A stretch of 64,000 bases of DNA from Rhynchopus sp. YZ270_cl-10 (GCA_964035575.1 OZ037838.1:1612001-1676000), one strand, 5' to 3'. Counted from the first letter of the stretch, positions 49,571 through 60,116 are shown. Program-made: numbers and translations. Notes: a model not told the origin generated them from the letters alone.

Positions 49571-50695
49571 ATGGACAACACAGCTCTTGAAACAATGATG
49601 GATGTGACCTTTGTGCTGGAAGAGTCAGGCGTGACTGCGACAGTGGAGGTGCCGTGCGAGGCGGACGTTGCAGCGGCAAAGGAGGTTGCGTGCACGGCGC
49701 TTGCTGTCTCGCCTGCGTCTGTCGAGATGCGCATCGGCACGCAGGTGCTGGAGGGGACGTGCCGTCTGCAGGACACTGCGTTTGATGCAGGGGTGCAGGT
49801 TGTGCTTGCCCGCCGCTTTGCCGACATCAAGTGTCCTGCTGAGTACACTGTACCACCACGCACGGAACCCTTGTCGCTGTCTTCCTGTGGAGCACTCTGT
49901 GTTTATTCCCATAATGGCGAGTCCACGCGTGTTGGTGGATTCGACACAGAAACCTTCGAGACTGCTTTTGAGTTTGAAATCGATTTATCTGGTCGAGGTC
50001 CGCCTGTCATCTCACGGTGCAAGACACGCTGCTACATGGCGTGCAAGGAAGGTCTGCACGAGGTTGCGCTTCCGGGTGGGGAAGTGCTCCGCAAAGTCAA
50101 CGGCGACTCAATAGCAGTGTCCGCGTGTGGTGGTGTTGTTGTCTCCCAAGGTGAAGACGGCGTCTCTGTGTATGATGAAGACCTGACGTTTCTCCGCTCT
50201 CTCTCGCATGAAGGGTGTGTGCGCTTTGCACTGTCTGACTGTGGTGGGTGGGTGATCACCTCCTCCACAACAGAGCAGAACGCACGTCTGTGGGATGTGA
50301 ACACAGGTGAAGCTGTGGTGTGTGTGCCTGCAAAGGGGTGCAAGGTGGCGCTTTCACGGTCTGCTTCAGTCTTTGCTTTGGGATACGCTCACGTAGTGGA
50401 GATCTATGACTGGAGTGGTGCGGCTCTTGGCAGCTTTAAAAAAGCTAAGTCTTCTGTTCTCTTCTCCATGCAGTTCACACCGTGTGGGAAGTATCTCGTA
50501 GTTAAGTATGCCAAGGGATATTATCACGGATATTCCCTGCACCAGTATGACGTGGCGACCATGTCCTGTGTGCGTGTGTTCTCCAACCCCGGCTTCGCTC
50601 CCGCATCATTTGCGATATCGCCGTGTTCACGTGTGGTAGTGTTTACGAACGCGGGACGAGACACCATTGTGACGAGGTATCTGTACCCCTACTGA
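49571..50695 (+). CDS. Ubl-propeller family copy 12, intact, chimeric start (374 aa)
   Basis: The class-a leader ends at ATGGA (49,571), where it is joined to CAACACAGCTCTTGAAACAA and ATGATGG, the leader end of copy 6. As a result the first ATG adds MDNTALET before the normal MMDVTF. Starting at 49,595 or 49,598 would restore the family start. The rest is complete, with copies 8/9-type blades 1, 2 and 5 and HLYPY-type tail (here YLYPY). It also shows the uninterrupted version of the site hit by E1 (VVVSQGEDGVSVYDEDLTFL). Confidence 0.88.
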   Translation: MDNTALETMMDVTFVLEESGVTATVEVPCEADVAAAKEVACTALAVSPASVEMRIGTQVLEGTCRLQDTAFDAGVQVVLARRFADIKCPAEYTVPPRTEPLSLSSCGALCVYSHNGESTRVGGFDTETFETAFEFEIDLSGRGPPVISRCKTRCYMACKEGLHEVALPGGEVLRKVNGDSIAVSACGGVVVSQGEDGVSVYDEDLTFLRSLSHEGCVRFALSDCGGWVITSSTTEQNARLWDVNTGEAVVCVPAKGCKVALSRSASVFALGYAHVVEIYDWSGAALGSFKKAKSSVLFSMQFTPCGKYLVVKYAKGYYHGYSLHQYDVATMSCVRVFSNPGFAPASFAISPCSRVVVFTNAGRDTIVTRYLYPY

Positions 50696-51203
50696 GTGAT
50701 GTTTTGCGAGAGGTTGTGTTTGTGCAGCTTCTCGTAGGCAGTCCAGCTGCGATACTTCATTGTATGTCACTATTGTGTCAAGCATCTCTTGTTTTTTCTT
50801 CACTAAAAAGTTGCATCGTGATCAGTGCGACTCGAGTCGCCTCTGGTATGCTACATCGTGTGCCTGTACAGCATATCATTATGTTCTTATCCTCTTGCTC
50901 TTTCACTCATGTGTTATGCCACCAAATGCTTCAGGTGGAAGCGTACAACTAACAAACTCTCCCCCTTTTTTTTGCCTCTCGTTTTCCTGTGTCGGTTCTA
51001 GATGGCTATTGTGAGATCTGGGTGAGGAAGCGTTCCAACTTTTCAATATCTCCCCCATTTTTCTATTCACGATTTTTCGCCCACCCCCGTTTTGGAATCA
51101 ACATGTGGTGGAAGCTATAGACCAAGAAACCATTGCACAAACGTACAAACAACCCACACCTCATCTCCTCCCAACAGAGGTGGAATAAGAAGAAGACAAA
51201 ACA
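50696..51203. other. Spacer between copies 12 and 13
   Basis: YPY-class 3' flank, GACTCGAGTC near 50,829, T-rich tract and class-a leader (CAG 51,175-51,177). No gene seen. Confidence 0.45.
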
Positions 51204-52334
51204 ATGGATGTGACCTTTGTGCTGGAAGAGTCAGGCGTGACTGCGACAGTGGAGGTGCCGTGCGAGGCGGACGCTGCAGCGGCAAAGGAGGTTGCGTGCA
51301 CGGCGCTTGCTGTCTCGCCTGCGTCTGTCGAGATGCGCATCGGCACGCAGGTGCTGGAAGGGACGTGCCGTCTGCAGGACACTGCGTTTGATGCAGGGGT
51401 GCAGGTTGTGCTTGCCCGCCCTTGCTTGGCCGACATCAAGTGTCCTGCTGAGTACAGTGTAGAGGCGCCACCTGGTGGACAGCGGATGGATATACATAAC
51501 TTTTCGCTGTCTCCTTGTGGAGCACTCTGCCTCTTCATAGAACGTACAGCCAATATGAACCTGCCAACTCTTTGCTATGTCACCGGCCTCGATACAGAAA
51601 CCCTCAGCTCTGCCTTCAGGTTCAAAGTAGACATTGAGGTATACTGTGCGCCTGCCATCTCACGGTGCAAGACACGCTGCTACCTGATGACGGATTGTCT
51701 TGCCAAGATTGCGCTTCCGGGTGGGGAGGTGCTCCGCAAAGTCGATAGCAGCTCGCACACAGTGTTCGCGCGTGGCAATGTTGTTATATCCCAAGGGAAA
51801 AGCGGCGTCTCTGTGTATGACGAAGACCTGACGTTGCTCCGCTCTCTCTCGCATGAAGGGTGTCTCAACGTGGCACTGTCTGACTGTGGTGGGTGGGTGA
51901 TCACCTCCTCCTACAGTGAGCACAACGTACGTCTGTGGGATGTGAACACAGGTGAAGCTGTGGCATGTGTGCCTGTTGGGAATCACGTGGCGCTTTCAGC
52001 AACTGCCTCTGTCTTTGCTGTGGAGTGCTCTGACAAAGTGCAGCTCTATGACTGGAGTGGTGCGGCTCTTCGCAGCTTTAAAAAGTGTCATGGTCATATG
52101 CTTGTTGGCCTGCAGTTCACTCCGTGTGGGAAGTATCTCGTAGTATGGGTGATGGATATGGATGCTGAAAAATATTTACTGCACCAGTATGATGTGGCGA
52201 CCATGTCCTGTGTGCGTGTGATACCGGACTGCGACAGCTGCCGTGAGTTTACGCTATCGCCGTGTTCACGTGTGGTACTCTTTACGAACAGGAGACGAGA
52301 CAGTATTGTGACGAGACATCTGCACCCCTACTGA
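51204..52334 (+). CDS. Ubl-propeller family copy 13, intact (376 aa)
   Basis: Complete. The linker SVEAPPGGQRMDIHNFS resembles copies 4 to 6. Blade 1 has an extra loop (IERTANMNLPTLCYVTGLDT). Blade 2 reads CYLMTDCLAKIALPGGEV, with the KIALP/KVALP form found in copies 7 and 18. Blade 3 has ARGNVVISQGKSGVSVYDED. It lacks the Arg-Ser of blade 5 (ALSATASVFAV). Tail HLHPY. The first codon is preceded by a class-a leader with one change (GGAATAAG for GGAACAAG). Confidence 0.9.
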   Translation: MDVTFVLEESGVTATVEVPCEADAAAAKEVACTALAVSPASVEMRIGTQVLEGTCRLQDTAFDAGVQVVLARPCLADIKCPAEYSVEAPPGGQRMDIHNFSLSPCGALCLFIERTANMNLPTLCYVTGLDTETLSSAFRFKVDIEVYCAPAISRCKTRCYLMTDCLAKIALPGGEVLRKVDSSSHTVFARGNVVISQGKSGVSVYDEDLTLLRSLSHEGCLNVALSDCGGWVITSSYSEHNVRLWDVNTGEAVACVPVGNHVALSATASVFAVECSDKVQLYDWSGAALRSFKKCHGHMLVGLQFTPCGKYLVVWVMDMDAEKYLLHQYDVATMSCVRVIPDCDSCREFTLSPCSRVVLFTNRRRDSIVTRHLHPY

Positions 52335-53027
52335 GTGACGTTTTGCGAGAGGTTGTGTTTGTGCAGCTTCTCGCAGGCAGTCCACCCCAGAAGCACCTCC
52401 TCGCTGTCGCTGAGCAGCAGCGTCTATCAGACTGAGTGATGACAGGGTCCCTATCTGCAATGCAACCCCTGTGAAAGAGAACACCGACGCAGGAGCTTTT
52501 TATTGGAAACTGTTTTCTTCTCCGCCAACACACAGAAGAAGATTTTCCACACAACGTTTTTTTCCAACTGTAAATCTACAACAACGGAAAACAGCATCAC
52601 ATATGATAGTGTTTTCCATGGATACACATGGAAAGGGGTTCCGTGCTATTCACAGAACTCGATAGGCGATTGAGCGTATCTAACAACAACCAAAACAAAG
52701 AAAGTACGAGACTAAAAACAAGAAATGCAGTAAAAACAGACAAAGAGAAATGAAACAGTTTGTGACAAAGGTACAATAAAATGCTTCTCCTTTTTTAAGT
52801 TTCTGGCAGCTTTCTGATTTTTTTTCCTCATAATCCTGGTCGCGATGTACGCAACTTTCCTGCAGTCAACGCAGGGAAAGAAGAATCAACGATGTGACAC
52901 AGCATACGGGCAGAACCGGCACCTTTGTGTGTCTCAACCAAACTAATTCTATTCCCACATCCTTCCACGTCTACCAACGTACCACATCACAGTGCGTTGA
53001 ACACAAAGGATCCTGATACAGAAAACA
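52335..53027. other. Spacer between copies 13 and 14
   Basis: Contains a relic (CACCTCCTCGCTGTCGCTG near 52,395) and the second copy of the conserved intergenic block (about 52,616-52,705). It ends in a class-c leader (CACATCACAG, then GATACAGAAAACA). No gene seen. Confidence 0.55.
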
Positions 53028-53977
53028 ATGGATGTGACCCTTGTGCTGGAAGAGTCAGGCGTGACTGCGACAGTGGAGGTGCCGTGCGACGCAAACGTTG
53101 CAGCGGCAAAGGAGGTTGCGTGCACGGCGCTTGCTGTCTCGCCTGCGTCTGTCGAGATGCGCATCGGCACGCAGGTGCTGGAGGGGACGTGCCGTCTGCA
53201 GGACACTGCGTTTGATGCAGGGGTGCAGGTTGTGCTTGCCCGCCGCTTTGCTGACATCAAGTGTCCTGCTGAGTACGAGTACAGTCTGCAGAGGGCAAGC
53301 GACAACTTGTCACTGTCACGTTGTGGAACGCTCTGCGTCCATACGGGGTGTAGGCATGTTGAAGGCTTCGACACAGAATCCTTCGACGCTGTATTCACGT
53401 TTGGATTGGGCAATGGAGTGTTCGGTCCGCCTGCCATCTCGCAGTGCAAGACACGCTGCTACCTGGCGTGTTGGGAAGAAGGTCTGCACGAGGTTGCGCT
53501 TCCGGGTGGCGAAGTACTCCGCAAAATCGACGGCTGCTCAATAGCAGTGTTCGCGTGTGGCAATGTTGTTGTGTCGAAGGGCAAAGACGTCGTCTCTGTG
53601 TATGACGAAGACCTGACGTTGCTCCGCACTCTCTCGCACGAAGGGTGTATGGGTGTGGCAGTGTCTGACTGTGGTGGGTGGGTGATCACCTCTTCCGACA
53701 AGGAGAAGAACGCACTTCTGTGGGATGTGAACACAGGTGAAGCTGTTGCATGTGTGCCGGCGGGCTGGCGCAAAGGAGCGGCGCTTTCACGATGTGCCTC
53801 TGTCTTTTCTGTGGGGGTGGACAACACCGTGAGGATCTATGACTGGAGTGGTGCGGCCCTTCGCATCGCTCAGTTGCGTCCTTTGCGATATCACCGTGTT
53901 CACGTGTTGTTGTGGCATTGGAAGAGGATAGCGACGAGATTGTGACAAGGCATCTGTACCCGCACAACAGTAAGTGA
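53028..53977 (+). pseudogene. Ubl-propeller family copy 14, internal deletion
   Basis: Ubiquitin-like domain (MDVTLVLEES) and blades 1 to 5 are present, up to RIYDWSGAALRIAQL. There the text jumps into blade 7, so blade 6 (FTPCGKYL to YDVATMSC) is missing. After the junction the frame is wrong: the open frame stops at 53,945 while the real blade-7 text (FAISPCSRVVV, then RHLYPHNSK) continues in another frame to TGA at 53,975-53,977. The protein would lack two blades. The deletion joins blade 5 and blade 7 near 53,868-53,885. Confidence 0.88.
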
Positions 53978-54172
53978 TGTGTGACCAGGGGAGGGGAGAG
54001 AGGGTGGTGATGAATACAACCCAGGGTATCAACAAAACAACCCAAGACCCTCAAAACACCCCCAATAAACTCAGCCCTGTTGCAACACGTATTCCCCCTT
54101 TTTATTTGTCATCCCTCCTTGCGAAGTGACACCACCAACCATCACATCAAGCACAACAGAGCCCTTAACAAT

Positions 54173-55264
54173 ATGATGGATGTGACCTTTGTGCTGGAAG
54201 AGTCAGGCATGACTGTGACAGTGGAGGTGCCGTGCGAGGCGAACGTTGCAGCGGCAAAGGAGATTGCGTGCACGGCGCTTGCTGTTTCGCCTGCGTCTGT
54301 CGAGATGCGCATCGGCACGCAGGTGCTGGAGGGGACGTGCCGTCTGCAGGACACTGCGTTTGGTGCAGGGGTGCAGGTTGTGCTTGCCCGCCGCTTTGCC
54401 GACATCAAGTGTCCTGCTGAGTACAGTACACGGATGGGGGTGCAATACTTGTCGCTGTCTCGTTGTGGAACGCTCTGCATTTACCGTGACCTGCTTGACC
54501 GCGTTTGTGGCTTCGACACAGAAACCTTCAGCACTGCCTTCGAGTTCACACTGGGTTCGTATGGTCCTCCTGCCATCTCACGGTGCAAGACACGCTGCTA
54601 CCTGGCGTGTGAGGATTGGCTTCTCGAGGTTGCGCTTCCGGGTGGGGAGGTGCTCCGCAAAGTCGACGGCTCCTGTACGTCGGTGTATGCGTGTGGCGGT
54701 GTTGTTGTCTCCCAAGGTGAAGACGGCGTCTCTGTGTATGACGAAGACCTGACGTTGCTCCGCTTTCTCTCACACAAATATCAGCGGCCCCGTTTCATTG
54801 CAGTGTCTGACTGTGGTGGGTGGGTGATCACCTCCTCTGATGTGGACAGAATTGCATCTCTGTGGGATGTGAACACAGGTGAAGCTGTTGCACGGGTACG
54901 TGCGGATCGGAGGCGTGTGGCTCTTTCACGGTCTGCCTCTGTCTTTGCTGTGGATTGCTCTAAAAAAGTGCAGCTCTATGACTGGAGTGGTGCGGCTCTT
55001 GGCAGCTTTGACAAGGAGCAGTGCCAGGTCTACTGCATACACTTCACTCCGTGTGGGAAGTACCTCGTTGCTGGGTTTGAGAGAGGTGAATCATTTTGTG
55101 AACAGAAAACTCTTCACCAGTATGATGTGGCGACCATGTCCTGTGTGCGTGTGATACAGGACAGTTTCAGTGAGTCGTTTGCGATATCGCCGTGTTCACG
55201 TGTGGTTATGTTTGGTTCATCAAAAAGTGACGAACTTGTCACAAGACATCTGTACCCCTACTGA
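54173..55264 (+). CDS. Ubl-propeller family copy 15, intact (363 aa)
   Basis: Starts at ATGATG after a class-b leader, with tail HLYPY although the other class-b genes mostly end HNSE: a mixed 5'/3' class. The ubiquitin-like domain has two uncommon changes (SGMTVTVEVP, KEIACTALAV). Blade 1 has RDLLDRVCGFDTETF, and blade 4 SSDVDRIASLWDVNTGEAVA, where the WD strand lacks the usual Arg. Blade 5 (VDCSKKVQLYDWSGAALGSF) belongs to the copy 4/6/7 type. Confidence 0.9.
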   Translation: MMDVTFVLEESGMTVTVEVPCEANVAAAKEIACTALAVSPASVEMRIGTQVLEGTCRLQDTAFGAGVQVVLARRFADIKCPAEYSTRMGVQYLSLSRCGTLCIYRDLLDRVCGFDTETFSTAFEFTLGSYGPPAISRCKTRCYLACEDWLLEVALPGGEVLRKVDGSCTSVYACGGVVVSQGEDGVSVYDEDLTLLRFLSHKYQRPRFIAVSDCGGWVITSSDVDRIASLWDVNTGEAVARVRADRRRVALSRSASVFAVDCSKKVQLYDWSGAALGSFDKEQCQVYCIHFTPCGKYLVAGFERGESFCEQKTLHQYDVATMSCVRVIQDSFSESFAISPCSRVVMFGSSKSDELVTRHLYPY

Positions 55265-55267
55265 GCG

Positions 55268-55632
55268 ATGCAGTGCACCCTGTGTGGGAAGTACCTCCTC
55301 GCTGTCGCTGAGTACTGCGGTGTGTTGCTATCGTGCGTTGCATCAGTATTTGCGTTGCACCCTCGACCTACTAGCCTGTGAGGGAATTTATTCACTTTGA
55401 GACATTTTGAGGATAACGACCACACCACCCTTTACTTCTCTTTTTCACTTTTGCTTTGTTAAAACCCTCTTCTGTTGGTGGAAACGACTACCCCCTTTTC
55501 TGTGACTACACCCTTTAGTTAACGATTTGTGCTATCGACTCTACGGACGACTGTTTGCGATATCGCGCTCACTCAGTGTTCACGTGTGTTGCGTTTGTAT
55601 CGTCAGTACCGGGCAGCATCACGACGAGATGA
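55268..55632 (+). pseudogene. Propeller relics after copy 15
   Basis: Two decayed pieces: a blade-6-like stretch at 55,268-55,385 (identical over long runs to 11,692-11,815 and 42,912-43,025), and a blade-7-like stretch at about 55,548-55,632 (TTGCGATATCGC, TGTTCACGTGTG, ACGACGAGATGAT). They mark the former presence of another copy at the array edge. Confidence 0.6.
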
Positions 55633-55994
55633 TATGCACTTCACGATAGCGGCTTTGCTTTGGAAAGACCCCCACTTTGCTAAAATTTTCATATTCGCTA
55701 TTATTTTTGTCAAAAAAAAAAAGTGTCACTTGTTGTTCCTCCTCACCCACACCCTCTTTTCGTAGTTGTTTGACGCTTCCACACACACTATCTCTCACTT
55801 GTTGGGTGGTGTCGCGGGGCACGGTTGGGCGAGTAAACGACGTGACACTCTCCGTTGCCACAAAAGTAGTGCACAAAAAGCAACCCTTGCGAGATGTGTA
55901 CTTTTTGTCTGTCCTCCATTGCGACCATCTGTTCCACCATCTCCATCACCCCAGACCACACACGCTCCCTCCCTCCCCCACACACACATTAACA

Positions 55995-56924
55995 ATGGCA
56001 ACCGCAGACCTCAACCAACGCGGCCTGCAGGAGGTATCCGATGCGATCGACAACGTTGTTGACTACACTTCGGCTTCATTAGATTCGAACTCCGAAAACG
56101 TGTCACGTGTTGTGTCCTACGCTGAAGCTGCCTTTGCGGCCGTGTCGCGTGTGTACACGGAGCATCGCGAGACAGTGCGGTTCTTTGCACATCTGTCTGT
56201 TGTGTTTTATGGCCCGCTGTTTGAGAAGTGCATTCTTGCGGGCAAGACGTACACCAACGTGACGCATCCGTTGATCAAAGAGAACCTTGCTGGGATAAGC
56301 GAGGAGTATTGGAAGGTGCGTGCGGAGAAGCGGCGGAATGGTGGAGACATCACACCGTTTGTGCTGCTGGAGGCGGTCGATCCGCGCAAAATCGAGCAAT
56401 GTGCGAAGGGCGTGCTTGCGGGCGTGGCGGCGTGCCTGATCGGCCTCCAGGCGCCGCATCTGCAGATCTTTGCGTCGGGCTTCAGCATCGGTGAGTACGT
56501 CAGCAGTGCACTGCAGAAGACTGCGGCACCGTGCATTCAGAGGCGTGCCGAGGAGGCGGAGGAGGCAGGGACCATACCAGTAGGCAGCACAAAGTGGTTC
56601 GAAATGGCGATGAAAGTGTTCTGCATGATTGCCGGTGTGTACGCAGCGTCGATCGTGCGCCGCCCGCTTGCAGCAGCAGCAGCCATCGCAGAGTCCAGCG
56701 GCGTGGTGACCAGCGTAGTAGCGACGAAGCTCGGCATGGACCAGGCGACGAGGCCGCTTTTTGTGTTTCAGCACAGCCTCACGCTGCTTGGGATCTACCA
56801 CGTCCTTGTGCTCGGTGGGCATGAACGGCTTCCAACCGCAGTCAAGTGGATTCTAGCAGTACCACTCTCCTGCGAGTCCTTCCTGGGCTTGGCGTCGTCT
56901 GTAGCATCCTTTGGTGCACAGTGA
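55995..56924 (+). CDS. Conserved-looking hypothetical protein, possibly membrane-associated (309 aa)
   Basis: Starts at ATG 55,995 in the context attaacaATGG and ends TGA at 56,924. The N-terminal part (LNQRGLQEVSDAIDNVVDYT) looks helical and amphipathic. Several apolar stretches follow: VRFFAHLSVVFYGPLF, VLAGVAACLIGLQAPHL, MKVFCMIAGVYAASIV and LTLLGIYHVLVLGG, which could be membrane-embedded or re-entrant helices. No signal peptide and no catalytic motif seen. Composition and codon use are gene-like throughout. The open frame upstream of this ATG runs from T-rich leader DNA and is not counted. I do not recognise the family. It interrupts the propeller array and is followed by a G-rich spacer. 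Confidence 0.85.
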   Translation: MATADLNQRGLQEVSDAIDNVVDYTSASLDSNSENVSRVVSYAEAAFAAVSRVYTEHRETVRFFAHLSVVFYGPLFEKCILAGKTYTNVTHPLIKENLAGISEEYWKVRAEKRRNGGDITPFVLLEAVDPRKIEQCAKGVLAGVAACLIGLQAPHLQIFASGFSIGEYVSSALQKTAAPCIQRRAEEAEEAGTIPVGSTKWFEMAMKVFCMIAGVYAASIVRRPLAAAAAIAESSGVVTSVVATKLGMDQATRPLFVFQHSLTLLGIYHVLVLGGHERLPTAVKWILAVPLSCESFLGLASSVASFGAQ

Positions 56925-57297
56925 GAAGGGGGGAGGGGGGAGGAGGCCCGGGAGGGGAGGGAGCATTGTGGGGCGGAGGTGGGGAGAACAGAGGGAGGGG
57001 TGCATACACAACAATTTTGACAGCAAAACTCCATTAAAGCCTATTTCTCTTGATCCCCTCTAATTTACAACATTTCCCCCCCGACGTACAGCTGCTTCAG
57101 CAGCTTTTCTCCGGCTAGGCGAAGCTGCACCATGACGCATCAACAGCCATCCCTACGCAACCCCGTTGTGCGATGCATCACCCCGCTGTAGTAATCGTTC
57201 CAGACGTTTTTGCATACTTTCTGCACCACATTCACCCCCAAAAGCCCTTCCCTAATCCTCTCTCCACACAGACCACACCACCTCTGCCTTATGCACG
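56925..57297. other. G-rich then pyrimidine-rich spacer
   Basis: GGGGGGAGGGGGGAGGAGGC at 56,928 onward, then T/C-rich DNA (CCACACAGACCACACCACCT) before the next gene. An out-of-frame ATG at 57,291 lies 7 bp before the assumed start. Confidence 0.5.
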
Positions 57298-59499
57298 ATG
57301 AGGCGCTCTCGGCATGGCAGCACGGCGACGTCCTTTGTGACACAACAGCATACTCACGGGACGGAGCCAGGGGAGATGGGGACTGTAGCGACGTTGCCGT
57401 GTTTGTTGGACCGGCACAGCGTGGCGTCGCATGACTGTCGTGTGAGTGGGGACCATGGGCTGCTGTGTGCGCATCTGCAGCGTGAGGAGATCACCTTGTC
57501 GAGGGCAACGCAGAGGGCGAATAAGACTGCGGCGGCGCTCACTGAGCGTAGTGTCACGAATGCCGTCAATACCAACACAAACAACGCACGGCAACGCCTT
57601 CGTGAACAGGTCCTCCGTCGCCATGAGCGCAGGATGAACGTAGCAGATGCATCTGCAGCGCTGACCCGTCCTCCCCTCCACCCCCGCCCGCCCCGTGGAC
57701 GTCGAGAGGACCCCGTGGCTAGAACAGAGGTCTCAAGCGAGTCTGCGTCGGACGGAGGTAGTGTGGCGCAGCGTGCGGAGGAGGTGGTGACGCTGTCGCA
57801 GAATGTGCAAGGGGATGCGCTGAGCCAGCAGATCGGGCTGCTCAGGGATGTGTGTGGGGGGATCAAGAAGGCGGACCACCTTGGTGCAGATGTGACGGTG
57901 TTTGAAAGCCTCGCGACGCAGCTGGAGGTGCAAAAATGCGAGCAAAAAGGTGCCACAGAAACGCAGAAGGTGCGTGCAAACCCAAGACGACACCGTGTTG
58001 AAGTTTCGAAGAGAATGATGCACAACTTTGTAAAAAAGCGGATCCAGCATGTCCGTGGGCTGGATCGCGACCAATTGGAGGCACATCAACAGAACCTTGA
58101 AGTCACATCACCTCGACGTGACTTTGTCACACAGAATATGGCAGGATGCACCCTTCCGAGACAGTGCGAGACACATGAGGAACATGCCATGCGGGCTTGC
58201 AATGTACGCGAGACACATCGACGCTTTTTGCACACTCGGCAACAGGACGTACGCACCCGCCTTGTCGCCTGCCTCTGCAAACGTGAAGGCAACGACGCGC
58301 CGCTTCTCTTCCGCGACGACGGAGACGGTGCACGCATACAGCACCCTACCTCCTTCGAAGAAAACAGCATCATGTTTGCCCCTGAGAGCAAACGCATCGC
58401 TGCCACCATCCGCAGAGACGCCCGCGCACGATGCCTCGCAAAGTTGATAAAGGTTGTGTCCGTGACAGAGCGTGTCCGGCGCATCTTTGTAAAGAGTTTA
58501 GCAGAGTTCGCAGCGACCGCAGATCGAGACAACACGACAGCAGCGGCAGCAGGGGTGGAGGAGGAGTCACCTGGGTTCGTTCATTTGGTGCGCGCTACAG
58601 TGAATTTTCATAAAACGCTTTCGGATCGGGCGAGAGAACGCATGCAGCTTGCTGTGCGGGCGAGGCATCAGAGGTACTTACATACGCAGGCAGATCGGGT
58701 GAAGCATTTCTTGTCGCAGTGTCGTCTGCGCGATTTTGTGCGGTATATGATAAGAACGTATCGCAAGCGTGCGATGCGCTGCCAGCACGAAATGAAAGGC
58801 TTCATCCTTGCGTACAAACGCCGCACCACCCTCTGGATGGCGCAGCTCTGCCAGCTCGAACGCTGGGTCCTCTTTGTCGAACGAACCTACTTCCGCGTAC
58901 GAAATGCGTCCGACTTTAAACGCTCCCTACAACTCGTCAGCACCGTCAAACGCAAAAAGAAACGTGTCCCTGCAGCACGCTGGATCCTCCCAGACGTGAA
59001 GGAGGCATTCGAAGGCCGGCAGATCGAACTCCGCATTCCTCTAGAAAACAAATGGCGTGCGGTACGTGCAGTGCATGCAAAGCAAAGGGACCTGCTGTAC
59101 GCACGCCTCCATGTATGGCTTGAGACGTCGCAAAGAGAGCGTGGAGAGCGTCCGTTGCTGCCGTTGTTGATCGATCGTGGTGCGATGTTTGACATACTGC
59201 TGCAGCTGCGGCAGGAGCTCGAGGTGTCGACCAAGCTGAAAGTGCAGACTGCGTTCAAACTTCGCTTGCAGATCGCTCTGTCAGCGTCAGTCGCCGCGCT
59301 GGTCATCATCCACTCCAGCACCGTCAACGTTCCCGGACGACGCTTCAAGCTGATCCGCAAATCTCTCTCCTGTGCCTTCGCCATGCGACCGATGCATCCC
59401 CTCGCACCTCCCCAGCCAACAAAATCGCTCTTCCCCGTCATCCAGTCCGTGCAAGAAAGGGAAAAGGAAAGGTTGAAAATGCTGGCACCGGAAAATTGA
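57298..59499 (+). CDS. Large basic hypothetical protein (733 aa)
   Basis: One uninterrupted frame of 733 codons ending TGA. It is rich in Arg and mostly helical by composition, with probable coiled coil around residues 95-110 (RQRLREQVLRRHERRMNVAD) and again 430-520 (HKTLSDRARERMQLAVRARH, then RTYRKRAMRCQHEMKGFILA). A proline-rich stretch (PPLHPRPPRGRREDP) lies near 120-135. No signal peptide, no enzyme motif. Its style recalls cytoskeleton- or flagellum-associated proteins of protists, but this is only an impression. The true start may be a later ATG, as the first 25 residues are low in helix propensity and another ATG overlaps upstream out of frame. The G-rich 3' flank (59,503-59,545) resembles that of the preceding gene. 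Confidence 0.85.
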   Translation: MRRSRHGSTATSFVTQQHTHGTEPGEMGTVATLPCLLDRHSVASHDCRVSGDHGLLCAHLQREEITLSRATQRANKTAAALTERSVTNAVNTNTNNARQRLREQVLRRHERRMNVADASAALTRPPLHPRPPRGRREDPVARTEVSSESASDGGSVAQRAEEVVTLSQNVQGDALSQQIGLLRDVCGGIKKADHLGADVTVFESLATQLEVQKCEQKGATETQKVRANPRRHRVEVSKRMMHNFVKKRIQHVRGLDRDQLEAHQQNLEVTSPRRDFVTQNMAGCTLPRQCETHEEHAMRACNVRETHRRFLHTRQQDVRTRLVACLCKREGNDAPLLFRDDGDGARIQHPTSFEENSIMFAPESKRIAATIRRDARARCLAKLIKVVSVTERVRRIFVKSLAEFAATADRDNTTAAAAGVEEESPGFVHLVRATVNFHKTLSDRARERMQLAVRARHQRYLHTQADRVKHFLSQCRLRDFVRYMIRTYRKRAMRCQHEMKGFILAYKRRTTLWMAQLCQLERWVLFVERTYFRVRNASDFKRSLQLVSTVKRKKKRVPAARWILPDVKEAFEGRQIELRIPLENKWRAVRAVHAKQRDLLYARLHVWLETSQRERGERPLLPLLIDRGAMFDILLQLRQELEVSTKLKVQTAFKLRLQIALSASVAALVIIHSSTVNVPGRRFKLIRKSLSCAFAMRPMHPLAPPQPTKSLFPVIQSVQEREKERLKMLAPEN

Positions 59500-60116
59500 A
59501 GAGAGAGGCGGAGGGAGGGGGGGAGGGAGGGAGGGAGGGGGGGATGGGGTTTTCGAAAAAGCAAATAGAATGTGTGAATACGCTGTTGTTGGGCCGAATT
59601 TACATTCGCGAATATCCCGCAGATTTTGTGTGTGTAATTGTTTTCTTGTTTTTAGGGTGGGTTTTGACAAACACCAAACCTAGGATTTCGAAGTATTTTT
59701 TTTTCTTTGCACGGAGGCGCAGGTCCAGCTCATGGAAATGAAAATAATTGTCTCGTGTGTTCTCATTTGTATTCACTGTCATTAATGAATGGTACAACCT
59801 CACAGCTCTGTGTACATTCTTTCTTTGATGGGCAGACTCGGTGCTTTACATTTCACGTCAAATTACTTTTTTAGGGACAAATACTTTGTGGTGGGAAATG
59901 AGTCAAACGTCTGACTTTTCTTTTATTCCCCTCCCCTTCTATTGCACACACCTCATTTCTGTACTTCGGGCAAAGGGTTTTTTGTGATGACGTGGATAGC
60001 GTACCGACCAAAAGACGAATGGGATTTTTATTATTTCTCATCTCACATCCTTCCAAGTACCCCAACATACCACGTCACAGTGTATAAAACGTTAAGGAAT
60101 CCTGATACAGAAAACA
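59500..60116. other. Spacer before copy 16
   Basis: GGGAGG-rich start, then AT-rich DNA, ending in the class-c leader shared with copies 1 and 14 (CACGTCACAG, GATACAGAAAACA). No gene seen. Confidence 0.5.
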
